A stretch of DNA of 64,000 bases from NCBI RefSeq assembly GCF_004217115.1, contig NZ_SHKN01000001.1, positions 124,001 through 188,000 on the forward strand, read 5' to 3'. The notes under the pieces were generated by a model. The model did not search any database. It was not told the origin of the DNA and worked only from the letters and a program-made list of their open reading frames with translations. This DNA is from Ancylomarina subtilis. Lineage in GTDB: Bacteria; Bacteroidota; Bacteroidia; Bacteroidales; Marinifilaceae. The position numbers and the translations under genes were made by a program. Shown one piece after another: positions 35,248-44,283 of the stretch. Within the stretch, counting starts at the first letter, position 1. Each line of letters begins with the position of its first letter.

Positions 35248-37494
35248 TTAGGCTTCAGTTTTGAGAGGTTTACGCAAAAGGAGATAGGCTATCAGATAGA
35301 AGAAGATGGCAAGAGTTAATCCACTTGAAAAGCCGTAATTGAAAACAGGTATTAGAACCAATGTGCTTCCAATAACCGATGCGGCTCCATTAATGGCAAA
35401 TCCCCAATCGATAAGTTCACCTGTTTTTGCACTTCCTTTTACAAATGGCATTCCCATAAAGAAACCCAGAGGCGCAATTAGTATACAAGTGACGATGATA
35501 CGCCACATAATACCCAATTCTGTTAGCGATGTTGTGATATATGGGAATATTAATATTTCAGCAAGCAGCCATAAACCTGTAAACAGGAAGGGTGTATGTT
35601 GTTTAAATTTAGGACTCATTAAACTGCCAAACCCAGAACTGGCAAGGAGGATAAACAATATGGTCATAAAGGTGTAAGAAGAGGATCCAATAAAAAGGGT
35701 ATACTTCTGAATTAAAACAACCTCAACAGCCATAAAAGCAATACCAATGGTGAAAAAATAAAACCAACCTGCTGCTTTGAGTTTGGCTCCTTTTTTGACG
35801 TAGGGCAACAGATTAAGTGGTAATATCAGGATGATAACAATAGAGAGAATAACCAGTAAGATCACCTTGGAAAGGGGAAATCCCTGAAATTCGTAAGGCA
35901 GAAGTCGTGTTTTTACTTTTTCAAGAGAAAGATTTTTCATCATGCCCAGTTGTGCAGTAAAGGGTTTGTTATCGTAGCATGGTGAGATATTGGTTCTTGA
36001 TTTAGCTTGTTGTTTTTGCCATCCATTTGTCACAATTTGATTAACCATATTTTCTTTTACTGAATCAACAGCAGGGTACAATTGTCTATAGTACGGATAC
36101 ATTTCCTTATTTGATTCATAAACGGCATTCTGAATTAGCTCTTTACTCAAAGGCTGTTTTCCCATTAGAATCAGATGACGGCGCATGGTAGGCAAATGAT
36201 ACACTGCTAAATGAGAAGCAGGATCTTTTACGCCTTCGCGTTCAAGTGCTTCAAGTACTTCGGAAACCATTCGTGGTACATAAAACTGATGCTCCATTAA
36301 TAAATATCCTTTAGGGGATAGGGCTTTGTAATAATCCTGGAAAGCTTCCGTTGTAAAAAGATAATTTTCAGCTAAGGCAAAGGACCCTGAAGCCAGAGCT
36401 GCAAAGGTGTTGGAGCTTAGGGAATAGATCACGTCGAAATGATTGTCGAAACGACGAACATAGGAACGTGCATCTTCGCTAACCACTTTTACGCGAGGAT
36501 CGTTGTAGAGGTTGCCAGTAAATTCTTTGAGGAAGCCTTTGGTCATCATCTTGTTGATAAAAGGATTGACTTCAACCGCGTGCACCTCTGTTGCGCCATC
36601 TTGTAGAGCTTGTAGCACATCGCCGCCAGCTCCGGCACCCAGCGATAGAAATCGGCATGAATCGAATTGTGTTGTTAGATTAGTGGCGGGAATAGAGAAT
36701 GGAATTTTAAGGGAATCGGGACGTTCCCAATTACCATCGAATTTAATTACAGGCGAATTGGCTGCATCATCAATATTTAAACCCCAGTTGTTATCATCGT
36801 ATTTAAATACTTTTAGTCGGGCCATGGCATCCCAATGGGTATAAATCACTTCGGCACGTTCTTTTTTAGGTCGTGTTAGCAGTTCAGAGCTATAGGGTAA
36901 AGCGCCAAAAGTGGAAATAAGAAGTAGGATAGGAATGATTTTGAACCATCTGGAAATAAAAATTAATGCCGAAAGAAGTACGGGTAGGGTGATCATCAGT
37001 GCGGCTTTGTCGGTGCCCATTGTATTCATTAACAAGACTGAGAAAACGACGCCCAATGCAGCACCTATTAGGTCCGCCATGTATAGACGAGGCATGTCAT
37101 TGTGTGTTTTTCTAAAGATGCTACTCAGGATAATACCACCTGTGAAGAAGGAGGAACCTAAAATAAGAATGGTGGCAAGTAGTTTGATGATCATCCAATT
37201 ATTACTCAGTAATTGAGTGAAATCAAGTTGCAAATGTAGAACCAGTGGGGGACCAAGCAGCATGAGTCCTGCTGTTAGACTTAATAAACCACCGTAATTA
37301 TTGATGTTTGTGAGCCATTTACTCATGCGTAAGCTTAATGCACCGAGTCCTAAGCCCAGAATACTAACACTCAGTATGAGGAAAGCAAAGGTGTAAAAAT
37401 ATTCAGCAGAGAAAATTCTCGACCAGATAATCTCCATGGAGATTAAGGCCAGCGACAAGAGAAAGACAATTAGATTTTTACTTGTGAGTTTCAT
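35248..37494 (-). CDS. Membrane protein with fused spermidine-synthase-like domain
   Basis: The 748-residue protein has about six N-terminal membrane helices (residues ~5-205, MEIIWSRIFSAEYFYTFAFL) and a soluble methyltransferase-fold domain at ~220-500. More helices follow from ~540 to 740. The soluble domain shows SpeE-like motifs: FLSLGAGAGGDVLQAL, EVHAVEVNPFINKMM, VVSEDARSYVRRF, FDVIYSL. Family members are annotated as fused MFS/spermidine synthases, and most lack proven aminopropyltransferase activity. No partner gene for polyamine synthesis is adjacent. It stands alone between the SusR-like gene and galM, with its own terminator. Confidence 0.82.
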   Translation of the reverse strand: MKLTSKNLIVFLLSLALISMEIIWSRIFSAEYFYTFAFLILSVSILGLGLGALSLRMSKWLTNINNYGGLLSLTAGLMLLGPPLVLHLQLDFTQLLSNNWMIIKLLATILILGSSFFTGGIILSSIFRKTHNDMPRLYMADLIGAALGVVFSVLLMNTMGTDKAALMITLPVLLSALIFISRWFKIIPILLLISTFGALPYSSELLTRPKKERAEVIYTHWDAMARLKVFKYDDNNWGLNIDDAANSPVIKFDGNWERPDSLKIPFSIPATNLTTQFDSCRFLSLGAGAGGDVLQALQDGATEVHAVEVNPFINKMMTKGFLKEFTGNLYNDPRVKVVSEDARSYVRRFDNHFDVIYSLSSNTFAALASGSFALAENYLFTTEAFQDYYKALSPKGYLLMEHQFYVPRMVSEVLEALEREGVKDPASHLAVYHLPTMRRHLILMGKQPLSKELIQNAVYESNKEMYPYYRQLYPAVDSVKENMVNQIVTNGWQKQQAKSRTNISPCYDNKPFTAQLGMMKNLSLEKVKTRLLPYEFQGFPLSKVILLVILSIVIILILPLNLLPYVKKGAKLKAAGWFYFFTIGIAFMAVEVVLIQKYTLFIGSSSYTFMTILFILLASSGFGSLMSPKFKQHTPFLFTGLWLLAEILIFPYITTSLTELGIMWRIIVTCILIAPLGFFMGMPFVKGSAKTGELIDWGFAINGAASVIGSTLVLIPVFNYGFSSGLTLAIFFYLIAYLLLRKPLKTEA

Positions 37495-37650
37495 TGATTT
37501 GTAAATTAATAGAGTTTGGGTTAATTAGACCTTTAAGTTAACAATAAATAGGCCTAGTTGCGTATTAATCTAATAATCAATTTTTTTGTTTAAAAGAGTA
37601 GCTGCTTGTTATGGCAATTTGTGTTCGGATATGGATGATTTGTTGTTCAT

Positions 37651-37662
37651 AATCGGACGATT
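37651..37662. repeat. Short inverted repeat AATCG-GA-CGATT
   Basis: This 12-bp palindrome lies in the 211-bp gap downstream of galM and upstream of the spermidine-synthase-like gene. It could be an operator for the latter; evidence is weak. Confidence 0.25.
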
Positions 37663-37705
37663 TTTGTCATTAATAGTCGATTTATCTTGTCTGATTGTGT
37701 TTATA

Positions 37706-38719
37706 TTAAAAATGAAATTGGTATCGGGTTTGGTGTTCATACACTTCACCCGGATGAATAAGTCCATGTGGGAAATTGGTTTGATTTGGCGCATCGGGGA
37801 AGTCTTGAGTTTCGAGAGCGATGCCTGAAAAGGGGCCAAATTTATCATTCCTCTCTACATTAATGAACTTGCCTGTGTAAACCTGTAGTCCTGCAAAATC
37901 GGTAGATATATCCATTCTGATATTCGATTTTTCTTCGTAGAGTTCTGCAACTTTCATTAGAGTTTCGCCCTCTGTTTTTAAGACGTAGCAGTCGTCATAA
38001 TTCTCAATTATTGCTATATCTCTATTGAGTTTCTTTTTAGAGTTAAAATCGTAAGTTGAATTTTTTACTTCTGCAAAATTCCCGGTAGGAATGAGTTCGT
38101 AATTGGTTTCAATAATCTTATCAGAATCAATTTGTAGCTCATGATTTAGGATGTTTTCTTTGCCTCCTGTAAAGTTGAAATAAGTATGTGAGGTTAAATT
38201 TATGGGGCAAGTTTTGTCGCAAGTTGCCGAATAATAAATGGCTAATTCATTGTCATTATTTAGCTCATAGATCACATTAATTTTCATATTTCCCGGAAAG
38301 TTCTGATCCCCATCCTTGCTATGTAGACTAAGCTGTAATTTTGATTCACTGAGTATTTCTGCCTCCCAAATTTGTTTGTCGAAACCTGAATGTCCACCGT
38401 GCAATAAATGCTTGCCGTGGTTGGTTGGTAATTGGATTCCTTTACCAGCTATAGTCACCTTTCCCTGATTGATTCGATTTGCAAATCGACCTATGATCGC
38501 TCCGAAATAGGGATAGTCTTTCAAATAGACTTCAGATTGATAGTCTTCCAAAGAATCGAAACCCAAAACAACTTCTCGATCTTCCGATTTTAAAGGAAGT
38601 TTTAGTGAGGTCAGAATAGCCCCATAGTTTGTGATTTTTGCGCACACACCATTTTTATTTGTAATTACAAATAGTTTAACCGTTGGGTTTGTTTGGCTGA
38701 ATGCTTGGGTTTGAATCAT
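37706..38719 (-). CDS. galM: Aldose 1-epimerase (galactose mutarotase)
   Basis: The 337-residue protein has the mutarotase pattern: CAKITNYGAILTSLKLP, IGRFANRINQGKV, NHGKHLLHGGHSGFDKQIWE, NLTSHTYFNFTGG with the catalytic histidine, and GIALETQDFPDAPNQTNFP with the catalytic glutamate, ending PGEVYEHQTRYQF. It interconverts beta- and alpha-galactose so that galactokinase can act. No signal peptide is evident, so it is cytoplasmic. It is divergent from the GntR-galK-galT-symporter genes. A possible GntR half-site (GTACTGGTGG, 38853) lies in the shared spacer. Confidence 0.93.
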   Translation of the reverse strand: MIQTQAFSQTNPTVKLFVITNKNGVCAKITNYGAILTSLKLPLKSEDREVVLGFDSLEDYQSEVYLKDYPYFGAIIGRFANRINQGKVTIAGKGIQLPTNHGKHLLHGGHSGFDKQIWEAEILSESKLQLSLHSKDGDQNFPGNMKINVIYELNNDNELAIYYSATCDKTCPINLTSHTYFNFTGGKENILNHELQIDSDKIIETNYELIPTGNFAEVKNSTYDFNSKKKLNRDIAIIENYDDCYVLKTEGETLMKVAELYEEKSNIRMDISTDFAGLQVYTGKFINVERNDKFGPFSGIALETQDFPDAPNQTNFPHGLIHPGEVYEHQTRYQFHF

Positions 38720-38852
38720 CTGTGTGAATGCTTTGTTTTGGTTATTAGAATCTTATCTTTGGATAGAATTCTATTTTTTCTTTTCAATTTTAAATGCCGA
38801 AATTAGAAGAAATTATTTCACAATCAAAGATGTTACTTAAATTATTGTTCTC

Positions 38853-38889
38853 GTACTGGTGGCTACCTGTTGTTAAAGTGTTATATTTG
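38853..38889 (+). promoter_or_regulatory. Promoter region of the GntR gene with possible operator half-site
   Basis: TATATTTG at 38882-38889 matches the -7 consensus. GTACTGGTGG at 38853-38862 matches eight of ten bases of one unit of the GntR-like operator in reverse orientation, where a -33 element would sit. Autoregulation is possible but weakly supported. Confidence 0.35.
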
Positions 38890-38949
38890 TATGTTCTAGT
38901 ATTATTTTAAGTATTTCATCCCATTTATCTGGGATTATAAACGCATTTT

Positions 38950-39963
38950 ATGTTGAATCAAATTTTTAAAATTTCTTCCGATTCCGGTATTCCTAAATAT
39001 AAGCAATTAATCAACTCATTACTGGAGGCTATTGAGACAGGTGTCATACAAAAGGCTGATCGCTTACCTTCAATTAATGCAATCTGTAAGGAATTCGCAC
39101 TATCGAGGGATACGGTTTTAGTTGCTTTTAACGAACTCAAAGCACGTGGAGTCATATCATCTGTTCCGGGTAAGGGCTATTATGTGGAGAGTACGGTCAC
39201 TCAATTTAAGCATAAAATTTTCCTTTTATTCGATGAATTGAATGCTTTTAAAGAAGTACTTTATAATTCTTTTCTTGAGAGTTTAAAAGGGCAGGCTGTT
39301 GTCGATATCTATTTCCATCATTTTAACAGACAGGTGTTTAAGGATTTGATTGAAGCAAGTAGTGGTGCTTATACCTCTTATGTAATAATGCCTGCAAAGT
39401 TTAACGACGCCTATTCAATTCTTAAACAGTTGCCTGAGGATAAGGTTTATATTCTCGATCAAACGAATGCAAGCCTGAAAAAACATTATCCATCCGTTCA
39501 TCAAAATTTTGAAAAAGATATATTTTCAGCTTTAAATTTTGGTTCGAAAGAACTTGAAAAATATCAGAAACTTTTTCTCGTTTTTCCAGGAGGGAAAGAG
39601 CCTCTGGGGCAAATGAAAGGTTTTCAGAAATTTTGTGAACAGAATAAGGATAAATGGGCTAGTGAAGTTATTTCAAGCTTGGATAATCATCGAATTAATA
39701 AGGGGGAAGTTTATATCGTACCCTCTGATAGGGATTTGGTTTCTCTAGTGAAAGCTGCAAAGCTTAATAAACTGAATTTGGGAATCGATTTGGGTATTAT
39801 CTCCTATAATGATACTCCGCTTAAGGAGGTCGTCGCTGATGGAATAACAACGATATCAACAGATTTTGCTGCTATGGGTGAGCATTTGGCAAATATGGTT
39901 TTAAATAAAGAAAACCTGCAATTAGAAAATCAGTCCTCTTTAATTAGAAGAAAATCATTATAA
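38950..39963 (+). CDS. GntR-family transcriptional regulator with sugar-binding domain
   Basis: The 337-residue protein has an N-terminal winged helix (residues ~1-78): YKQLINSLLEAIETGVIQ, DRLPSINAICKEFALSRDTVLVAFNEL, GVISSVPGKGYYV. The rest (~85-330) resembles a periplasmic-binding-protein-like LacI-type effector domain (NKLNLGIDLGIISYNDTPLKEVVADGITTISTDFAAMGEHLANMVL). This architecture is used by AraR-type sugar repressors. It is immediately upstream of galK, and the tandem CCTACCAGT-type repeats at the galK promoter are the obvious binding candidate. Galactose or a derivative is the likely inducer. Confidence 0.9.
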   Translation: MLNQIFKISSDSGIPKYKQLINSLLEAIETGVIQKADRLPSINAICKEFALSRDTVLVAFNELKARGVISSVPGKGYYVESTVTQFKHKIFLLFDELNAFKEVLYNSFLESLKGQAVVDIYFHHFNRQVFKDLIEASSGAYTSYVIMPAKFNDAYSILKQLPEDKVYILDQTNASLKKHYPSVHQNFEKDIFSALNFGSKELEKYQKLFLVFPGGKEPLGQMKGFQKFCEQNKDKWASEVISSLDNHRINKGEVYIVPSDRDLVSLVKAAKLNKLNLGIDLGIISYNDTPLKEVVADGITTISTDFAAMGEHLANMVLNKENLQLENQSSLIRRKSL

Positions 39964-39982
39964 ATTGTTGTCAGATATTTAG

Positions 39983-40008
39983 GCGGGTCTTAGGATCCGC
40001 TTTTTTTG
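39983..40008 (+). terminator. Terminator after the GntR gene
   Basis: GCGGGTC pairs with GATCCGC (one G-T pair) over a TTAG loop, followed by seven T. It separates regulator transcription from the galK operon. Confidence 0.75.
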
Positions 40009-40031
40009 TTTTTAAACTTAAGTTGCTCAGA

Positions 40032-40062
40032 TTTGGATGTGTATAAAATATAATTAACTTTG
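40032..40062 (+). promoter_or_regulatory. galK operon promoter
   Basis: TTTG (40032-40035), a 19-bp spacer and TAACTTTG (40055-40062) match the Bacteroidetes consensus exactly. The predicted start of transcription, about 40069, falls inside the adjacent tandem repeat. Confidence 0.7.
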
Positions 40063-40084
40063 CCTACCAGTACCAACCAGTATG
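40063..40084. promoter_or_regulatory. Tandem 10-bp-period operator at the galK transcription start
   Basis: CCTACCAGTA followed by CCAACCAGTA and TG repeats with a 10-bp period and begins directly after the -7 element. Occupancy would block transcription start, so repression by the adjacent GntR protein is inferred. The same site, 20 of 22 bases identical, occurs at 1396-1417. Confidence 0.65.
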
Positions 40085-40095
40085 ATTTTTAACAG

Positions 40096-41250
40096 ATGGA
40101 TATTAAGAAATTAAAAGAGCAGTTTTTCAACCTTTATGGTAAAGGTGACTGCAAAATATATTTTGCTCCGGGTCGGGTAAACTTGATAGGAGAGCATGTT
40201 GATTATAACGGAGGGCGAGTTTTTCCTTGTGCTTTGAGTTATGGCACTTATCTTATCGTTCGCGAAAGAGAAGATGATTCCATCTTTTTTGCCAGCGAAA
40301 ATTTTGAATACAAAATCCGAATCACGACAGATCAGATTCTAAGGGGAAACGATGAATGGGTGAAATATCCCATGGGAGTGATTGACCAATTTCAACAGAA
40401 AGGTGTTAGAGCCAAAGGGATGGAACTCTTGTTTGCAGGAAATATACCTAATGGGGCAGGTTTGTCGTCTTCGGCTTCTGTGGAGTTAGTGATGGCTGTA
40501 GCATTTAATGAGCTGACTCAATTGAACCTAAATCAAGTTGAACTCGTGAAAATGTCACAAAGGGCAGAGAATGAATTTGTGGGTGTTAATTGTGGTATAA
40601 TGGATCAGTTCGCTATTGGAATGGGCGTGAAAAATCATGCTTTAGCTCTGAATTGTGATACACTGGAATATGATTTAGTCCCTCTTGATATGGATGGCTA
40701 TAAACTGGTGATCGGGAACACCAACAAGCAAAGGGGCTTGGCCGATTCGAAATATAATGAACGTCGTTCTGAGTGTGATCAGGCTGTTGAGTTACTTCGA
40801 AAAGAAAAAGAAATTAACTTCCTATGTGAACTTACAGAATCTGAATTCGAGAATTTGAAACATTTGATTGGAGACGAGACTCTTTTGAAAAGAGCGAAGC
40901 ATGTTGTTAGTGAACACGGACGGGTGACCAAAGCCGTTCTCTGTTTAATTGATAAAGATATGGTCCGTTTCGGTCAGTTTATGAATGCTTCTCACGATTC
41001 TCTTCGTGATGATTACGAGGTGACTGGCGTTGAGCTGGATACCATGGTTGAAGAAGCCAGGAAGATTGATGGCGTTTTAGGTTCTCGCATGACAGGAGCT
41101 GGATTTGGAGGGTGTACAGTTAGCTTGGTGAAAGAAGAAGTTGTGGACTCGTTTATTAAGACGGTGGGTGAGAATTACAAAAATAAAGTTGGTTTGGATG
41201 CCGATTTTTATGTTGCTGAAATTGGTGATGGTGCCAGAAGATTGGAATAA
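40096..41250 (+). CDS. galK: Galactokinase
   Basis: The 384-residue cytoplasmic GHMP-family kinase shows the galactose-binding signature GRVNLIGEHVDYNGG (residues 26-40), the ATP loop IPNGAGLSSSASVELVMA, catalytic-region NCGIMDQFAIGMG, and C-terminal GSRMTGAGFGGCTVSLV. It phosphorylates alpha-galactose at C1, the first committed Leloir step. It is the first gene of galK-galT-symporter, with galT starting 3 bp after its stop. The GntR-like operator lies 11 bp upstream of the start. Confidence 0.97.
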   Translation: MDIKKLKEQFFNLYGKGDCKIYFAPGRVNLIGEHVDYNGGRVFPCALSYGTYLIVREREDDSIFFASENFEYKIRITTDQILRGNDEWVKYPMGVIDQFQQKGVRAKGMELLFAGNIPNGAGLSSSASVELVMAVAFNELTQLNLNQVELVKMSQRAENEFVGVNCGIMDQFAIGMGVKNHALALNCDTLEYDLVPLDMDGYKLVIGNTNKQRGLADSKYNERRSECDQAVELLRKEKEINFLCELTESEFENLKHLIGDETLLKRAKHVVSEHGRVTKAVLCLIDKDMVRFGQFMNASHDSLRDDYEVTGVELDTMVEEARKIDGVLGSRMTGAGFGGCTVSLVKEEVVDSFIKTVGENYKNKVGLDADFYVAEIGDGARRLE

Positions 41251-41253
41251 AAG

Positions 41254-42312
41254 ATGAAAATGAACAAATTTAATATGGAGGATCATCCTCATCGAAGATA
41301 CAACCCTTTAACGAGCGAGTGGGTCTTGGTTTCTCCTCATCGGGCGAAGCGTCCCTGGCAGGGACAGGTTGAAAAAGTTTCAGAAGAACAACGTCCTGAG
41401 CATGATCCTAATTGCTATTTGTGTGCCGGTAATGAGCGTATTGGTGGTGAAATAAATCCAAATTACAGAGATACTTTTGTTTTTACTAATGATTTTGCGG
41501 CATTAAATATTGATGCTCCAGCCGGTGAGGTGCAAGATGATGACTTATTCAAAGCTAAAAGTGAGCAGGGGATTTGTCGAGTGATTTGTTTTTCCCCCCG
41601 ACATGATTTAACCATTCCTCAAATGGACGTTTCAGCTGTTAAAAAAGTTGTGGATTTATGGCAAGAGCAATATCTGGAGCTTGGCAACCGATCAGAAATC
41701 AACTACGTGCAAATATTCGAAAATAAAGGTTCTGTGATGGGATGCAGTAATCCACATCCTCATGGTCAGATTTGGGCGCAATCTTCTGTGCCTGATGAGC
41801 CAGCAAAGGAGTCTGTGCGTTTTAAAGCTTATTTTGAAAAGCATTCCAGGACTTTATTGGGTGACTATCTTGAAAAGGAATTGCAGAAAAAAGAGCGAAT
41901 CTTAATCGAAAACGATCACTTTGTGGCTTTGGTTCCTTACTGGGCAACCTGGCCTTTTGAAACCATGATTGTTTCGAAACGAGCTATACAGCATTTGGGA
42001 CAGATGGATGAGAATGAGAAAGAGGCCTTAGCAGCCATTTATCGGGATTTAACGATACGATACGATAATTTATTTGAGGTGTCTTTCCCTTATTCTGCAG
42101 GTATTCATCAAGCGCCAACTGATGGTATAGAGCATCCGGAATGGCATTTGCATATGCATTTTTATCCTCCTTTATTGCGATCGGCAACGGTTAAGAAATT
42201 TATGGTAGGATACGAAATGCTGGGCAACCCTCAACGCGATATTACGCCCGAAACTAGTGCTGAAAGATTAAGATCTTTATCAGCTCTTCATTATAAACAA
42301 AACTTGATTTAG
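41254..42312 (+). CDS. galT: Galactose-1-phosphate uridylyltransferase
   Basis: The 352-residue protein has the GalT N-terminal motif [23 protein letters not shown], a zinc-type CYLCAGN, and the nucleotidylated-histidine motif [11 protein letters not shown]. The second-half motifs [18 protein letters not shown] and [26 protein letters not shown] are also clear. It swaps UMP between UDP-glucose and galactose-1-phosphate. It follows galK by 3 bp and is surely cotranscribed. The UDP-galactose 4-epimerase needed to complete the cycle is not in this window. Confidence 0.97.
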   Translation: MKMNKFNMEDHPHRRYNPLTSEWVLVSPHRAKRPWQGQVEKVSEEQRPEHDPNCYLCAGNERIGGEINPNYRDTFVFTNDFAALNIDAPAGEVQDDDLFKAKSEQGICRVICFSPRHDLTIPQMDVSAVKKVVDLWQEQYLELGNRSEINYVQIFENKGSVMGCSNPHPHGQIWAQSSVPDEPAKESVRFKAYFEKHSRTLLGDYLEKELQKKERILIENDHFVALVPYWATWPFETMIVSKRAIQHLGQMDENEKEALAAIYRDLTIRYDNLFEVSFPYSAGIHQAPTDGIEHPEWHLHMHFYPPLLRSATVKKFMVGYEMLGNPQRDITPETSAERLRSLSALHYKQNLI

Positions 42313-42394
42313 GAAAGTTTGCTGTAAATGTTAAATTTATAGATCAGTAAAAGAGTAGATTTCAGTCAAAAATAAACATTCAAAATAAGAAGGT

Positions 42395-44056
42395 ATGAAT
42401 AATACATTTTCATTTTTAGATTACGCGATTTTCATCATCTATGGAATCGTCATTATTGGCGTCGGTTTATGGGTCTCCCGCGACAAAGAGGGGCACCAAA
42501 AGAATGCTGATGATTATTTTTTAGCAAGTAAATCTTTACCGTGGTGGGCTATTGGAGCCTCGCTGATTGCTGCTAATATATCGGCGGAACAGTTCATAGG
42601 TATGTCGGGGTCTGGTTTTGCTATTGGTTTAGCTATTGCTTCATACGAATGGATGGCAGCGATTACTCTAATTATTGTTGGGAAATATTTCTTGCCGATT
42701 TTTATCGAAAAAGGTTTGTATACCATTCCTGAGTTTGTTGAAAAACGTTATTCAACCAATCTGAAAACCATTCTAGCTGTTTTTTGGTTGGGGCTCTATA
42801 TTTTTGTGAATCTAACCTCAGTCCTTTATCTTGGTGCTTTAGCTATGGAGACCATTATGGGAATTCCCATGATTTATGGCATTTTTGGTTTGGCACTTTT
42901 TGCCGCGAGCTATTCTCTCTACGGAGGACTTTCGGCTGTGGCCTGGACTGATGTTATTCAAGTTGTTTTCTTAACCCTTGGAGGTTTGGTTACAACTTAT
43001 CTGGCATTGAATCACATTTCAGGAGGCGAAGGCGTTTGGAAAGGTTTTCAACATATCTACGAAGCTGCTCCGGATAGTTTCCATATGATTTTAGATAAGG
43101 CACATGCTCAATATGTCAACCTTCCTGGAATTGGTGTTTTGATTGGTGGTATGTGGGTGGCAAACCTTTATTACTGGGGTTTTAATCAGTACATTATTCA
43201 AAGAACGCTTGCTGCAAAATCATTGAGAGAATCGCAAAGAGGAATCGTATTTGCTGGGGTTTTAAAATTGATTATTCCTTTGATTGTTGTTATACCGGGT
43301 ATTGCAGCCTATGTAATGGTTAATGATCCATCCATTTTGGCTCGTTTGGGTGATGCCGCTCAAAACAGTACGCCTACTATGGAGGCTGCAGATAGGGCAT
43401 ATCCCTGGTTATTACAATTTTTGCCTAGTGGGCTTAAAGGCGTTGCTTTTGCGGCTTTGGCTGCTGCCATTGTTTCTTCATTGGCATCTATGTTGAATTC
43501 AACTTCAACTATTTTTACAATGGATATTTATAAGCCTTATTTCGATCCCAAAGCATCTGATAAAAAAACGGTAAATGTGGGTAGACTTTCAGCTGCAGTA
43601 GCATTGATTATTGCCTGCATGATTGCACCTTTTTTGAGTGGTTTAGATCAGGCTTTTCAGTACATTCAGGAATATACAGGAATGGTTAGTCCAGGAATAT
43701 TAGCTGTATTTATCTTAGGTCTTTTCTGGAAAAAAGCAACCAATAAGGCAGCTATATGGGGAGCTGTACTTTCGATTCCAGTGGCTTTATTCTTTAAAAT
43801 TGCACCTAAGGGTTGGGTTGCAGGAACTTCTATCGAAGGTATTTTCCCTAATTTACCTTTCCTTGATCAGATGGGACTGACTTTTCTGATTTCAATCTTA
43901 TTTATTGTTGTTTTGAGTTATATCCAAAACAGGGGTGTTGATGATTCAAAAGGTATTGTGATTACCCGGGAAACTTTTAAAACAGGTAAAGCCTTCAATA
44001 TTGTGTCTTATGCCATCATTATTGTTTTGGTTGCATTATATGCTTTGTTCTGGTAA
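42395..44056 (+). CDS. Sodium/solute symporter (SGLT-like, probable galactose uptake)
   Basis: The 553-residue inner-membrane protein has 13-14 predicted helices and SSS-family motifs: KNADDYFLASKSLPWWAIGASLIAANISAEQFIGMSGSGFA, YTIPEFVEKRY, WTDVIQVVFL, NQYIIQRTLAAKS, FAALAAAIVSSLASMLNSTSTIFTMDIY. This resembles the Vibrio galactose transporter and mammalian SGLT. Lying 82 bp after galT without a terminator between, it is probably the galactose importer of the operon. A strong terminator follows at 44161-44195. Confidence 0.93.
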   Translation: MNNTFSFLDYAIFIIYGIVIIGVGLWVSRDKEGHQKNADDYFLASKSLPWWAIGASLIAANISAEQFIGMSGSGFAIGLAIASYEWMAAITLIIVGKYFLPIFIEKGLYTIPEFVEKRYSTNLKTILAVFWLGLYIFVNLTSVLYLGALAMETIMGIPMIYGIFGLALFAASYSLYGGLSAVAWTDVIQVVFLTLGGLVTTYLALNHISGGEGVWKGFQHIYEAAPDSFHMILDKAHAQYVNLPGIGVLIGGMWVANLYYWGFNQYIIQRTLAAKSLRESQRGIVFAGVLKLIIPLIVVIPGIAAYVMVNDPSILARLGDAAQNSTPTMEAADRAYPWLLQFLPSGLKGVAFAALAAAIVSSLASMLNSTSTIFTMDIYKPYFDPKASDKKTVNVGRLSAAVALIIACMIAPFLSGLDQAFQYIQEYTGMVSPGILAVFILGLFWKKATNKAAIWGAVLSIPVALFFKIAPKGWVAGTSIEGIFPNLPFLDQMGLTFLISILFIVVLSYIQNRGVDDSKGIVITRETFKTGKAFNIVSYAIIIVLVALYALFW

Positions 44057-44160
44057 ACAATTTTAAATTGAATAGGTATCTAATATGTAGCAAAAAGGAA
44101 TATTTCTTGGCTGGCTATTCCTTCAGGCATATCTCTAAATGCTTATTCAATTGATATATG

Positions 44161-44195
44161 AAAAGGTGGATTCTTAATTGGATCCACCTTTTTTT
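44161..44195 (+). terminator. Terminator of the galK-galT-symporter operon
   Basis: Eleven-base arms AAAAGGTGGAT and ATCCACCTTTT enclose a 10-nt loop and run into seven T. Confidence 0.85.
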
Positions 44196-44230
44196 GTCAA
44201 CCTATTTCAGGATGAGACATTATAAAAGAA

Positions 44231-44263
44231 AAAGGGGCTGATCCCAGAGAGGAATCAGCCCTT
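44231..44263 (-). terminator. Terminator of the AsmA-like gene
   Basis: On the minus strand GGGCTGATTCC pairs with GGGATCAGCCC (one G-T pair) around a 5-nt loop and is followed by a T-rich tail. Confidence 0.8.
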
Positions 44264-44283
44264 GTTTTATTATTTATAGTTGC

